This document shows positions 1 to 6,892 of a DNA stretch of 61,260 nucleotides, one piece after another. A program made the position numbers and the translations under genes. The DNA is from a virus, in the IMG/VR virus record IMGVR_UViG_3300035698_013754, positions 1 to 61,260 of that record, one strand, 5' to 3'. Below the pieces are notes generated by a model. The model did not search any database. It saw only the letters and a program-made list of their open reading frames with translations, and was not told the DNA's origin. Each line of letters begins with the position of its first letter. Position 1 is the first letter of the stretch.

Positions 1-169
1 ATTCCTCCTTTGTTATTCCGATCACGGTATATTCAGCACGAACCGTGGTGTGAGAGAACGGGGCATCCCCACCTTTCGATGGAAACAGTATGCACCCTTT
101 ACCTTCTTTTTTCAACGATTCCCACTTGTTGAATGCTTCTCCGAATGTAGAATATTTACGTTTGATCAT
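1..169 (-). CDS. Partial small early protein, C-terminus beyond window edge
   Basis: The gene starts at ATG 169 with a strong AAGGAGG site just upstream and runs leftward off the window, with 56 codons visible. It begins MIKRKYSTFGEAFNKW and I recognise no family. The last visible codons encode KEE and contain an AAAGGAGG sequence, probably the ribosome site of the next gene. If the window ends join, the next two bases make a TGA stop. It overlaps the preceding microprotein gene by 14 bases. Confidence 0.6.
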   Translation of the reverse strand, partial: MIKRKYSTFGEAFNKWESLKKEGKGCILFPSKGGDAPFSHTTVRAEYTVIGITKEE

Positions 170-323
170 GTTCCTCCTTTTTACCATTCGAGTCCGTTTC
201 TTTCATTCTCGACCCTCCAACTATCAAGAGAACAAAGAAGGCCAGCCACGGATGTCCGTTGGTTGCTAGAAAATAAGCAGCCGCAAATCCTCCGAGTACT
301 AGTAGTGCAAAAGCTATGTGCAT
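156..323 (-). CDS. Small membrane protein, about 55 aa
   Basis: A short reading frame with a hydrophobic start (HIAFALLVLGGFAAAYFL) and a second hydrophobic stretch (WLAFFVLLIVGG), followed by a charged tail. It looks like a two-span membrane protein with no recognised function. Three ATGs lie in a row at 329, 326 and 323; GGAGG is best spaced from the third, so 323 is chosen. It sits directly after the 337-555 gene and overlaps the next one. Confidence 0.6.
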   Translation of the reverse strand: MHIAFALLVLGGFAAAYFLATNGHPWLAFFVLLIVGGSRMKETDSNGKKEEHDQT

Positions 324-336
324 CATCATTCCTCCT

Positions 337-555
337 TTATCTTTTCAATTCCTTCCGGATTATTTCATTTACCTTCACGACAGGTTCAGGATAGGTAGGC
401 TGAATTATCTCTAACTCTTTCAACACAGTCTCGCATACCTTTTCCAACCTCTTGATTTTCTTGCGGAGATCGGAGAGTTTTTTCTGATCAGCAATAATCC
501 CTTCTTGACTCTCATCACTCAAATATTCCCAATCTTGTGCCGTTACCCCGCTCAT
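337..555 (-). CDS. Hypothetical protein, coiled-coil-like
   Basis: A 72-residue charged protein with a central lysine, leucine and glutamate-rich stretch likely to form a coiled coil. I do not recognise the family. Its ATG overlaps the stop of the ASCH-like gene (ATGA at 552-555) behind GAAAGGA, so it is probably translated by coupling with that gene. Confidence 0.6.
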   Translation of the reverse strand: MSGVTAQDWEYLSDESQEGIIADQKKLSDLRKKIKRLEKVCETVLKELEIIQPTYPEPVVKVNEIIRKELKR

Positions 556-1316
556 TGATCAATCCTTTCAAAATCAATCACCCATACCCAGGGGTTTACT
601 TCCCATCCGTAACCACGCTTTTTGTTGATCTCGTCCCATAAGGAAGCAAACATACTTTTCCGTAATTCCTTTTCGCAATCCTCCATGTTATCTGTACCGG
701 TTACTAACATAGCAATATTTCCACCAATCAATCCGGCTCCTGGAGTTCCTTCCCCCACGGCATCTTCATAGGTTATATCCTGCAGCCGTTCAACCCGCAT
801 TTTTGTTATTTCAAGGGAGATCCGGCTTGCCCACCGCGGCATGAATATGGACGGCCGCCAACGAGTAGGGGGTTCCCCATCCTCAAACACATAAAAATCT
901 CCCTCGGTTTTAAGACCTGCTTTTTCGCAATCGTCAGAACTATCCATATAGTATTGAAGATATTTATCTTCATCCATATACTCACTATCACCAGGTTCAT
1001 CAAGTTTTGCCCCATCAGCTTTGTATTGGAGGTAATATGGTTCTCCATCATGCCACCCATAAATGCGCCAGGCTTCTTTCACCCACAGATGATCATCCGT
1101 AAGCCCGTAAGGGCATCGGACATTGTGACTATCTGGATATAATCGCCAACTAGCCTTACCGACATCTCTTTGATCGCCAGTAGTTTCTAAAATCACCCCT
1201 TGCCATTCAAATCCTGCTGGCGGATGTGGCTTTACTATCCTTCTGGTCTGCGTCTTTCTACCATCAAGAATTGCTCGTACCATTTCAGCGTTAAATAAAA
1301 TCGGTTTCTCTTTCAT
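552..1316 (-). CDS. ASCH/PUA-like phage protein ('morphogenetic protein' family)
   Basis: 254 residues. The N-terminus has the pattern ILFNAEMVRAILDGRKTQTR, typical of a phage and prophage family often labelled morphogenetic protein and related to ASCH/PUA RNA-binding folds. The WASRISLEIT segment and the conserved C-terminal WVWVIDFER fit the same family. The biochemical role is unknown; RNA or modified-nucleotide binding is inferred from the fold only. It is flanked by ATGA overlaps with both neighbours, so it lies inside a leftward early operon. Confidence 0.7.
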   Translation of the reverse strand: MKEKPILFNAEMVRAILDGRKTQTRRIVKPHPPAGFEWQGVILETTGDQRDVGKASWRLYPDSHNVRCPYGLTDDHLWVKEAWRIYGWHDGEPYYLQYKADGAKLDEPGDSEYMDEDKYLQYYMDSSDDCEKAGLKTEGDFYVFEDGEPPTRWRPSIFMPRWASRISLEITKMRVERLQDITYEDAVGEGTPGAGLIGGNIAMLVTGTDNMEDCEKELRKSMFASLWDEINKKRGYGWEVNPWVWVIDFERIDQ

Positions 1317-1441
1317 TGATCCTCCGGCCAGTTTTGAGCAATGATAAGGGCAATGACAAGGACCCCAACTACGCAGTACAGGGCGTAAAGACCTAGCACT
1401 ATGCCGACAACCATTAGAATTGATTCAGATAGTTGGTTCAT
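1313..1441 (-). CDS. Single-span membrane microprotein, 42 aa
   Basis: A complete frame from ATG 1441 to TGA 1313, with a 25-residue hydrophobic core (MVVGIVLGLYALYCVVGVLV) and a short polar tail. It overlaps the end of the upstream gene by 17 bases and the start of the ASCH-like gene by an ATGA. GGAG precedes the ATG inside the upstream gene. No family is recognised. Confidence 0.6.
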   Translation of the reverse strand: MNQLSESILMVVGIVLGLYALYCVVGVLVIALIIAQNWPEDQ

Positions 1442-1931
1442 TTGGGTACTCCATATCTTTAGGGGTTCTAAAAACACCATCATTTGTGTTTATCATTCCT
1501 GACATTGCCCATTCCGTTTTTACAAAACCTTCTGCGCTTTCCCTATTCCACCCGCCATCCCCGCGACGTTGATCCCAATAATCGCCATTCTCTACTAGAT
1601 ATTCGACCAACTCTTCTTTTGTTTCAAATGGCGGTGTTACTGGGGTTCCTTCTGATACAGTTTCATAAACCTGTACCCATGTTGGTTCTTCTGTAAATAC
1701 TGGACGATAATATTCTTCCTTAGGTGCGGAGCCAGCATAGTCCCAATAAAAAGGACATTCTTCTTTATATTCTTTACATTCTATATGCGTTCCGTCAGCC
1801 CATGCGATACAATCAGCCAACCAAATGTTTGCTGCTGTTTCGTATTCTTCGTCCAACAAACATTGATATTGCCCATCGTCTTTCTTCGGGTGTTCCCAAT
1901 TCGGTGGTACTCGTCTTATTTCTCGTCCCAT
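1425..1931 (-). CDS. Conserved phage protein of unknown function
   Basis: 168 residues. The start is set at ATG 1931, behind GGAGGATCC, although the frame stays open further upstream. The N-terminus, GREIRRVPPNWEHPK, is a signature I know from many phage hypothetical proteins, followed by an acidic, aromatic-rich body containing ECPFYWDY. No catalytic motif is seen. It is the first gene of the leftward operon that runs from 1931 to the left edge, and lies 68 bases downstream of one copy of the GGATGAATGTCACT motif. Confidence 0.75.
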   Translation of the reverse strand: MGREIRRVPPNWEHPKKDDGQYQCLLDEEYETAANIWLADCIAWADGTHIECKEYKEECPFYWDYAGSAPKEEYYRPVFTEEPTWVQVYETVSEGTPVTPPFETKEELVEYLVENGDYWDQRRGDGGWNRESAEGFVKTEWAMSGMINTNDGVFRTPKDMEYPNEPTI

Positions 1932-1998
1932 GGATCCTCCTTCACTAATCTGAATAATATGTTCCCTATAAAGATAAACGATTTGAGCTAAAAATAGA

Positions 1999-2012
1999 AG
2001 TGACATTCATCC
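1999..2012 (-). promoter_or_regulatory. GGATGAATGTCACT motif, copy 1
   Basis: Read on the minus strand this is GGATGAATGTCACT, identical to copies at 9670-9683 (+) and 57311-57324 (-). It points toward the leftward gene starting at 1931. Match to the 57311 copy extends outward to 18 of 19 bases. A promoter-associated operator or activator site is inferred. Confidence 0.55.
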
Positions 2013-2049
2013 CTACTTTTTATTACACATTGGGGAGTATTCAATCTGG

Positions 2050-2078
2050 TTGTAAATCCCCTTTTTATGGATTATAAT
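2050..2078 (+). promoter_or_regulatory. Sigma70-type promoter for the 2117 gene
   Basis: TTGTAA at 2050-2055 and TATAAT at 2073-2078 with a 17-base spacer, just upstream of the rightward membrane genes. The -10 is perfect and the -35 matches TTGACA at 4 of 6. Confidence 0.6.
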
Positions 2079-2116
2079 AATCCTATATATTACTCACCTA
2101 GAAATTGGAGGAAGCT

Positions 2117-2416
2117 GTGGAAAATCAATTAGCAACACTTATCCTGGCGGCAACTGGTGCCGTGGTTCAATGGGCGTTCAAGAAATTCCCGATGTTCTCA
2201 ACCTGGTATCAACGGCAAACAAAGAAAGGCTTATGGGCTGTACTCTTCGTATTCCTTGTGTCTCTTGGCTATTTTGGGTTGGCCTGTACACCACTCGCTG
2301 CGAACCTGGGGATCAACCTTGCTTGCACGGTTGGCGGAGCTGTTGAACTCGGGTATGCGTTTGTGATCATCCTGATCAGTCAACAGACAACTTACGTTAT
2401 CTTCGGAAGCAAATAA
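2117..2416 (+). CDS. Membrane protein, possible holin
   Basis: 99 residues. The start is GTG 2117, placed five bases after GGAGG; an upstream in-frame TTG overlaps that ribosome site and is unlikely. Three hydrophobic segments are visible: LATLILAATGAVVQWAF, LWAVLFVFLVSLGYFGLA and YAFVIILISQQTTYVIF, separated by a basic loop (QRQTKKG). Size and topology fit a phage holin, but sequence alone does not prove it, and the endolysin gene lies 11 kb away. It has its own promoter and a terminator. Confidence 0.6.
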   Translation: MENQLATLILAATGAVVQWAFKKFPMFSTWYQRQTKKGLWAVLFVFLVSLGYFGLACTPLAANLGINLACTVGGAVELGYAFVIILISQQTTYVIFGSK

Positions 2417-2422
2417 ACTGTT

Positions 2423-2452
2423 GGGGGGGGTCTTCGGGTCCCTCCCTTTTTT
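2423..2452 (+). terminator. Intrinsic terminator built on an eight-G run
   Basis: Seven of the eight Gs at 2423-2430 can pair with CCCTCCC at 2440-2446 (one G-T pair), followed by six Ts. It closes the 2117 gene. The GGGGGGGGTCTTC arm recurs at 2827, 2896 and 8192 without the CCC partner. Confidence 0.6.
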
Positions 2453-2506
2453 AGTACATTGTTCGGGTATGTGCGTTCATAGTGCTGTTCATAGGAGAGT
2501 GGTAAC

Positions 2507-2818
2507 ATGGCAGAAGAAAGTGGGACTGACAACGCTGCAATCAAGAAATCGCTGGATGATTTCGTCGAATCTTATGAACTGGATATGCGGGGAGACAAAC
2601 ACTTGGACAATGGAAACAAAGGAATAATCGGTGAGATCCGGGATATCAAAGAACACTTAAGAGATTACCCGAGTCTCACTTTTATGTTCCATAAACGCCC
2701 GTTCAAATTAATCGGTGCAGTATTGGGAATATTCTTTGCCCTGTATGCGGTTGCTGAAGTTACCGCGTGCGGCACAGGGGTTCTTGATAAGTTAATCAAC
2801 TTATTCCCGGGACTCTAA
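2507..2818 (+). CDS. Single-span membrane protein, possible holin partner
   Basis: 103 residues. The N-terminal two thirds are acidic and helical, with a conserved-looking IIGEIRDIKEHL; one transmembrane segment (LIGAVLGIFFALYAVAEV) lies near the C-terminus. This layout resembles accessory holin or haemolysin-XhlA-like proteins, but no signature is decisive. AGGAG lies about nine bases before the ATG. It forms a pair with the 2117 membrane protein. Confidence 0.55.
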   Translation: MAEESGTDNAAIKKSLDDFVESYELDMRGDKHLDNGNKGIIGEIRDIKEHLRDYPSLTFMFHKRPFKLIGAVLGIFFALYAVAEVTACGTGVLDKLINLFPGL

Positions 2819-2824
2819 AAACCG

Positions 2825-2972
2825 TTGGGGGGGGTCTTGGGGGGGTCTTTCAAATTGATTATATAGTATGTGTGGATTGTGGGGGTTTGTGCGTTGGGGG
2901 GGGTCTTCAGGAAATTTTTTAGATTTGTGCGCCAGGCTTTGTGCCATTGTGCGCTTTTTTTTGTGCTATAAT
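2825..2972 (+). repeat. Composite G-run and TTGTGC element, copy 1
   Basis: A non-coding stretch with G8 (2827-2834), TCTT, G7 (2839-2845), G5 (2881-2885) and G8 (2896-2903), mixed with TTGTGC hexamers at 2887, 2925, 2939, 2947 and 2961. G8-TCTT-G7 satisfies the usual four-tract G-quadruplex pattern if each long run is split. The last TTGTGC abuts TATAAT at 2967-2972, a possible -10 for the 3022 gene without a good -35. A related element lies at 8181-8275. Confidence 0.6.
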
Positions 2973-3021
2973 GCGTATAAATTAACCACGAATAAAGGTT
3001 ACTTATGGAAGGTGGATCAAA

Positions 3022-3261
3022 ATGCCAAAATTACACAAGGATTTTCCAGCTCAACTCTCACTAGGGACCACCAAGAAGATGCACCAGGAACTTCAGGCTA
3101 TTGGCTATATGATGGGGATTGGTGGCCAATATGCCGGAGCTGTTAGGAATCTCCTGCAGGACGCAATCTACCGATACGTGTCGGAATTAGACCCCCGGAA
3201 GAAGTCTGAATATGATCAGATTCTAGCCAGTGTAAAATCAAGGGATATCATTAAAGAATAA
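3022..3261 (+). CDS. Small hypothetical protein, possible DNA-binding
   Basis: 79 residues starting at ATG 3022 behind GGAAGGTGG. The sequence is basic and helical (LGTTKKMHQELQAIG, then AGAVRNLLQDAIYRYV), compatible with a ribbon-helix-helix or similar regulator, but no clear family match is seen. It is the last rightward gene before a convergent hairpin and lies directly downstream of the G-run and TTGTGC element, which it might bind or be controlled by. Confidence 0.5.
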   Translation: MPKLHKDFPAQLSLGTTKKMHQELQAIGYMMGIGGQYAGAVRNLLQDAIYRYVSELDPRKKSEYDQILASVKSRDIIKE

Positions 3262-3262
3262 A

Positions 3263-3282
3263 CCCCTGCATTTCTGCAGGGG
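3263..3282. terminator. Convergent hairpin between opposing genes
   Basis: CCCCTGCA (3263-3270), a TTTC loop and TGCAGGGG (3275-3282), in the 38-base gap between the convergent genes ending at 3261 and 3300. The T-tracts are short on both strands, so it is a plausible bidirectional terminator. Confidence 0.6.
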
Positions 3283-3299
3283 TATTGATTTAGTAATAA

Positions 3300-3452
3300 T
3301 TAGAGAGCTTTCTTGATTTCACCTCTCAGTCGCTCAACTTCACCTGCCCAATATTTCAGCCCGTGAAAATCAACTGACGCTGATTCGTTATCGAGCAAAT
3401 AAAATACAGCTGCTTTAGCGTATTCCAACTTCTCAAACAATTCTTTATTCAT
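3300..3452 (-). CDS. Small hypothetical protein, 50 aa
   Basis: The start is ATG 3452, behind AAAGGAGATGAA; the frame is open further upstream but has no ribosome site there. The protein is mixed helical (LFEKLEYAKAAVFYLLDNE...) with a C-terminal WAGEVERLRGEI. No family is recognised. It is the last gene of the leftward block. Confidence 0.55.
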   Translation of the reverse strand: MNKELFEKLEYAKAAVFYLLDNESASVDFHGLKYWAGEVERLRGEIKKAL

Positions 3453-3462
3453 TTCATCTCCT

Positions 3463-3825
3463 TTATCGTGTACCATCACAATGTTTTGAATTCTCCATCT
3501 CAAAGCCTGCGCCCGTGCCGGTCCTATTCTTTTCAATAGCAACTTCCCGTTGTTCGGTCTGTGCATTGATCAGGGATACTCTTGACTTCAGGGCTTTAAT
3601 ATCAGCTTCAACCTTGCGTCCCCGGGCATCGTCCAGTCGGATCTGTTTTTGTTCCCGTGCCATTTTAAATAGTGATAATGTGTGCTTATCCTTATCAGCT
3701 ATATAACCCACTTCCGTTTCCATGTAGGAAGCTGTTACACCGATGGAAGCAATTATTATCCCAATAACCCCGCCGGCAATACAAACACCCACCACCAGGA
3801 TTAAAATGATAATTAGGATGGTCAT
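3463..3825 (-). CDS. Membrane-anchored coiled-coil protein
   Basis: 120 residues. One long N-terminal transmembrane stretch (TILIIILILVVGVCIAGGVI) is followed by a second hydrophobic patch and a charged helical tail with REQKQIRLDDARGRK, likely coiled coil. The ATG at 3825 lies one base after the TAA of the 26-residue microprotein gene, so translation is probably coupled. No family is recognised; spanin or Rz-like roles are possible but unsupported. Confidence 0.55.
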   Translation of the reverse strand: MTILIIILILVVGVCIAGGVIGIIIASIGVTASYMETEVGYIADKDKHTLSLFKMAREQKQIRLDDARGRKVEADIKALKSRVSLINAQTEQREVAIEKNRTGTGAGFEMENSKHCDGTR

Positions 3826-3826
3826 G

Positions 3827-3907
3827 TTATGCCAATCCAATCAGGATAAGAACAATAGCCTGGAGTAAACACAACCTACCGATAAAGTTAAACCATTCCT
3901 GTTTCAT
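3827..3907 (-). CDS. MKQEW-type membrane microprotein, copy 1 (26 aa)
   Basis: ATG 3907 lies behind AAGGAGATCGAA and the frame ends at TAA 3827. The peptide starts MKQEWFNFIGRLCL and ends in a hydrophobic segment of about 14 residues. A second copy at 5506-5586 matches at 19 of 26 residues. Its ATG overlaps the stop of the gene before it, and its stop touches the start of the gene after it. Function unknown. Confidence 0.65.
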   Translation of the reverse strand: MKQEWFNFIGRLCLLQAIVLILIGLA

Positions 3908-3993
3908 TTCGATCTCCTTTCTTCTAATCGGCCGATAAAATAACCAGCCGTGAATATTGCAGCCATGATTAACCAATCTGATAATGGGATCAT
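3904..3993 (-). CDS. Membrane microprotein, 29 aa
   Basis: The start ATG 3993 follows AAGGAGCGGGAA. One membrane span (WLIMAAIFTAGYFIG) is followed by a basic tail (RLEERRSK). It overlaps both neighbours by ATGA, which supports real translation in the operon. Confidence 0.55.
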   Translation of the reverse strand: MIPLSDWLIMAAIFTAGYFIGRLEERRSK

Positions 3994-4268
3994 TTCCCGC
4001 TCCTTTTCCAGTAGGCCACCGGATGTCTGCCGTCCCCGGTCTGTGAAATTTTCACTTCGTCCAGGTTCGGCAATGCTTCCGATGGAATGGGTAAAATGAT
4101 CCATGGGTTCTTTTCGTCAGGACCGACGAATATAACCAGGATCTCAAAGTCCGGGTCATCTTTTATTATGCTATCGATCAACCTGGTGGCTGCTTCCTGG
4201 GGGTTCTTTGTGGATGTTTCATAGGTAAGCAGGTCTTCCAATGTGTTGTATTGTCTCAATTTAGTCAT
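3990..4268 (-). CDS. Hypothetical protein, 92 aa
   Basis: ATG 4268 lies behind GGAAGGAGAAGA; the frame is open further upstream without a ribosome site. The sequence has a helical N-terminus, then a beta-rich stretch (FEILVIFVGPDEKNPWIILPIP). No family is recognised. It is coupled to the genes on both sides. Confidence 0.55.
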   Translation of the reverse strand: MTKLRQYNTLEDLLTYETSTKNPQEAATRLIDSIIKDDPDFEILVIFVGPDEKNPWIILPIPSEALPNLDEVKISQTGDGRHPVAYWKRSGK

Positions 4269-4401
4269 TCTTCTCCTTCCTGGATATGGTCCACTTAAAC
4301 AACTTTGCAACCTTCAGCCGCCGGTGCCAATATCCGTGAGCAAATTCGCAGTAAGTCGTCCAGCTCAAAAGCCGGTAGAATAGTGCTTTTATCTTTTTCA
4401 T
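4261..4401 (-). CDS. Small basic hypothetical protein, 46 aa
   Basis: ATG 4401 overlaps the stop of the clamp-like gene (TGATG) and the frame runs to TAA 4261, eight bases into the next gene. The peptide is strongly basic and aromatic (KKIKALFYRLLSW... and WHRRLKVAKLFKW). The GGAAGGAAGG upstream of the ATG supports translation. Function unknown. Confidence 0.5.
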   Translation of the reverse strand: MKKIKALFYRLLSWTTYCEFAHGYWHRRLKVAKLFKWTISRKEKND

Positions 4402-5345
4402 CAGTCCTTCCTTCCTTCGAATCCACTGAAGTCGATTGGCATTATGACCGCTTCCCGGAATCCGTCGGTCAATTGGATCGGGCTTTTTTCGTTCTTGAAT
4501 GATAACAGGACCTCACCTTTGAACCCTGAAAGGGCATCCAGTAGGAACTTTGGATTGATATAAAAGAACCCAGGGGATCCTGTCAGGCTGTAATCGTCTT
4601 CATATAGGTTGAATTCCGATTCGCCATTTTCTACCGATACGCTGCGGATCTCCACCCGTGAACCGTCCAGGTCAACCCGGAAGTTCATTTCATCCTTATC
4701 CAGCATAGACTTGGCACCCTTCACCATTTTAGTAAACTGCTTCACCGGGATCGTTGCAATGTTTTCGTATTTCTTCAGGGGGTCCAGTATGATCTTTATG
4801 GACCTTGGGAATTTATCGATCTGGTGATCTTCCAGGATGTGCAATCTAAATCCATCTGCAGCTATTCCACCATACGGCCGGGTTAATTCAGGGCGTGCCT
4901 GATCTTTACTAACTGCTTTCTTCAGCCAGGGGTCGATCTTCTCCACCTGGGTGGGGGTTCCGTTCTTCAGGATTACCACCTTCTCTTTGTGTGTTTCGTA
5001 TGTGCCATATTCCGGTTGTGCTTGCCAGGTCAATGTGTTTTTCGTGTTTCCATAGGACAGCACCAGGCCGGGGGGGGTAATTTCAGCGTGGATTATTTCA
5101 ACCTTCAACTTTGTGGCCAATGTGCATATGTCCTTTAGCACATAAGCGCGCACGCATAGGTTCGGGCGATCAGGGTCAATCTGCACATAATCCCCGGCAG
5201 GTTCTACCTGGTTATCTTTTCTCTTCCCGCGTGCATTCAAAGGTTTAACCGCTGCAACCATAGCAGCAGCTAGGAACTTGAACCCCTGGGGGGTCGTTTC
5301 CATAGGTAATAATATTTCTTTTATCTGATCTGTGTCTGTTTGCAT
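4401..5345 (-). CDS. DnaN-like DNA sliding clamp
   Basis: 314 residues, start ATG 5345 behind AAGGAGAAGCGC. The central GGIAADGFRLHI resembles the beta-clamp ATDGHRLA motif, and the C-terminal third (FFYINPKFLLDAL...EVLLSF...SPIQL...VIMPI) matches the third clamp domain and its C-terminal MP-M end. Bacterial clamps are about 366 residues, so this copy is shorter, with a reduced N-terminal domain. A clamp would tether the replicative polymerase, here presumably the host enzyme since no phage polymerase is seen. Other proposals are weaker; sequence identity is clearly remote. Confidence 0.6.
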   Translation of the reverse strand: MQTDTDQIKEILLPMETTPQGFKFLAAAMVAAVKPLNARGKRKDNQVEPAGDYVQIDPDRPNLCVRAYVLKDICTLATKLKVEIIHAEITPPGLVLSYGNTKNTLTWQAQPEYGTYETHKEKVVILKNGTPTQVEKIDPWLKKAVSKDQARPELTRPYGGIAADGFRLHILEDHQIDKFPRSIKIILDPLKKYENIATIPVKQFTKMVKGAKSMLDKDEMNFRVDLDGSRVEIRSVSVENGESEFNLYEDDYSLTGSPGFFYINPKFLLDALSGFKGEVLLSFKNEKSPIQLTDGFREAVIMPIDFSGFEGRKD

Positions 5346-5506
5346 GCGCTTCTCCTTAAACTATTCTGCAGGACATTCCCGCAGTGGATACACTTGAATT
5401 CCCCGGTGCAGGGCATTTTACCGAACCAGGCCCCGCCGGATCTGTGTGTACATTCTTCTTTGTGAAGTTTACCGCCCCAGGTGTATATTCTGATGTACTC
5501 CTTCAT
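5321..5506 (-). CDS. Small zinc-ribbon protein
   Basis: 61 residues from ATG 5506, which overlaps the TAA of the second MKQEW microprotein (TAATG). Candidate ligands are C19 and H20-region residues (HKEECTHR) and a CIHC pair near residue 44 (FKCIHCGNV). It overlaps the clamp-like gene start by 25 bases. A small metal-binding or nucleic-acid-binding role is inferred from the cysteines only. Confidence 0.55.
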   Translation of the reverse strand: MKEYIRIYTWGGKLHKEECTHRSGGAWFGKMPCTGEFKCIHCGNVLQNSLRRSACKQTQIR

Positions 5507-5586
5507 TATCTGATCCCAGCCAGGATAAAAATAATCGCCTGGATCAAACACAATCTACCAATAAAGTTACACCATTCCTGCTTCAT
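5506..5586 (-). CDS. MKQEW-type membrane microprotein, copy 2 (26 aa)
   Basis: ATG 5586 lies behind AAGGAGAAAATA, and TAA 5506 overlaps the next ATG. It starts MKQEWCNFIGRLCL, as in the 3827-3907 copy, with the same length and the same position before a coupled downstream gene. It is a duplicated, conserved single-span microprotein of unknown function. Confidence 0.65.
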   Translation of the reverse strand: MKQEWCNFIGRLCLIQAIIFILAGIR

Positions 5587-5627
5587 TATTTTCTCCTTAT
5601 CTTCCGGCTTTCATTATCCGGCTATTG

Positions 5628-5654
5628 GGGCAAGTGATCCTCAATCACCTGCCC
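5628..5654. terminator. Hairpin after the 5674 gene
   Basis: An 11-base-pair stem (GGGCAAGTGAT / ATCACCTGCCC, one G-T pair) with a five-base loop, in an 88-base non-coding gap. No U-tract follows on the minus strand, so it may pause or stabilise rather than terminate. Confidence 0.4.
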
Positions 5655-5673
5655 GGATAGCTGCACAATGAAC

Positions 5674-6174
5674 TTATACAGGATCTTTAGCGAACTCGAT
5701 CACTTTATTAAGTCGTTTTTCTTTTTCGTCTTCGGTCAAAGTATCCCAATCTTCCGGGACCTGAAGACCTGGAATTCCAGCCTTCAACATCCGGGCCTTC
5801 CAGTCGTTCTTTTCTTCCTGGGTATCTGCAAATAATTCACCCAGCCCGGCAACCACGGCAACCATACCGAACCGCTTATTGACCTCTTCCCGTTCAACTT
5901 TTTCCTGTGTCTTTATAAAGGTTCGGATGATATCCCGGTCGAGGTCACTGATACCGTGCGCATCATCTGCGATCTTGTTTAACAAGGACTCGAACTCGTA
6001 TGCTTCCCAGGTTCGGTTAGAATAGCATAATTTAGCCTTCGGGAAAGGTGATCCCAGCCCGTAAACTATCCCCTGGTGCCTGAAGCCGGACCTGGTGTTT
6101 TCAGCCCAGCATTCAATACTGATCTTATCTGATACTTCAAAATATTTCCGTGAATACTCTTTAGCGTATGCCAT
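5674..6174 (-). CDS. Hypothetical phage protein, 166 aa
   Basis: Start ATG 6174 with AAAGGA upstream. The N-terminal half is beta-rich and aromatic (SIECWAENTRSGFRHQGIVYG); the C-terminal half is helical and acidic with a repeated E-K pattern (TLTEDEKEKRLNKVIEF). No catalytic motif or family is recognised. It heads the sub-block containing the second microprotein and the clamp-like gene. Confidence 0.55.
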   Translation of the reverse strand: MAYAKEYSRKYFEVSDKISIECWAENTRSGFRHQGIVYGLGSPFPKAKLCYSNRTWEAYEFESLLNKIADDAHGISDLDRDIIRTFIKTQEKVEREEVNKRFGMVAVVAGLGELFADTQEEKNDWKARMLKAGIPGLQVPEDWDTLTEDEKEKRLNKVIEFAKDPV

Positions 6175-6226
6175 TATTTATTCCTTTACCCGGTACAATG
6201 CCCCGGGCAGGCTCAAAGGGTGGGGG

Positions 6227-6409
6227 TTATCTTTCGGTATATCCTGCAGCTCTCAAGCTGTTAATATATGCTTGCACCTTCTTCTTGTTCTTGAATATAG
6301 CAATGTCAAAGAAGGGGCTTCCGTCCGGGTGTGTTTGGATCCCGTCATGCTTACTAACTGTATATTTTGCATGACCTATGTTATCCATTGTATAGAATAC
6401 TTTTCCCAT
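6227..6409 (-). CDS. Hypothetical protein, 60 aa
   Basis: ATG 6409 overlaps the stop of the upstream zinc-ribbon gene (TAATG), with GGGAG in front. The protein has a pattern of short strands, PDGSPFFDIAIFKNKKKVQAYINSLRAAGY, ending in a helix. It looks like a small alpha/beta fold; no family is recognised. Confidence 0.55.
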   Translation of the reverse strand: MGKVFYTMDNIGHAKYTVSKHDGIQTHPDGSPFFDIAIFKNKKKVQAYINSLRAAGYTER

Positions 6410-6597
6410 TATTTTCTCCCGGCAAACTTTTTGTGGTTGTGTCTGCAGCACTTCCCGCAAACTCTCCCCAGGATCCACTCGAACCCCATATCCCGGCCGC
6501 ATTGTTTGCATAGGTGTATTTCATCCAATCCAATGGGGGGGGATATCTTCGGATCTTTTCTAATACTTGGTTGCGTGGTTGTGTGTGTTTGTGTCAT
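6409..6597 (-). CDS. Small double-CxxC zinc-ribbon protein
   Basis: 62 residues from ATG 6597 behind AAAGGAGCTTGAGAA. Two cysteine knuckles (CKQCGRDMG and CGKCCRHNH) about 18 residues apart make a classical zinc ribbon, with a basic C-terminus. The 5' end of the gene overlies a G8 run (6535-6542) and a TTGTG-rich stretch, a degenerate likeness of the elements at 2825 and 8181. Confidence 0.6.
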   Translation of the reverse strand: MTQTHTTTQPSIRKDPKISPPIGLDEIHLCKQCGRDMGFEWILGRVCGKCCRHNHKKFAGRK

Positions 6598-6610
6598 TTC
6601 TCAAGCTCCT

Positions 6611-6814
6611 TTAATATGTGCAGCCCGCGCCAATACGCAGCCTGGTGGAAACTGATAAATCGTATCGTTCTTCTGCAAGGATCGCAGCTTCTTCTGTATC
6701 ATAGGGGCCAACGGGGTTAAGGTTCAAGTCTGGATAATAATATCCCGGCTGGATGTTTGAGTAGTAATACCCGCTTATTATCTCTTCTTCTGATATATAA
6801 ATTACTGACGGCAT
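6611..6814 (-). CDS. Tyr-rich hypothetical protein, 67 aa
   Basis: ATG 6814 follows AAAGGATTACATT; upstream in-frame codons lack a ribosome site. The sequence contains SGYYYSNIQPGYYYPDLN and a helix DTEEAAILAEERYD. The GPYDTEEAA pattern recalls short phage proteins that combine a strand pair with one helix. Function unknown. Confidence 0.5.
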   Translation of the reverse strand: MPSVIYISEEEIISGYYYSNIQPGYYYPDLNLNPVGPYDTEEAAILAEERYDLSVSTRLRIGAGCTY

Positions 6815-6892
6815 AATGTAATCCTTTACTAATTTTGAACCAACTGCAGGATCCTGCAAGTTCTCCCAGGCTTCCAGGATCCTATAGATGAA

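Noticed and set aside
2827-2903. Phase-variable homopolymer tracts
   Set aside because: The G8 runs at 2827 and 2896 are non-coding, so slippage would not switch a gene; only the runs at 5080 and 6535 lie in genes, and neither is near a start in a way that suggests switching.
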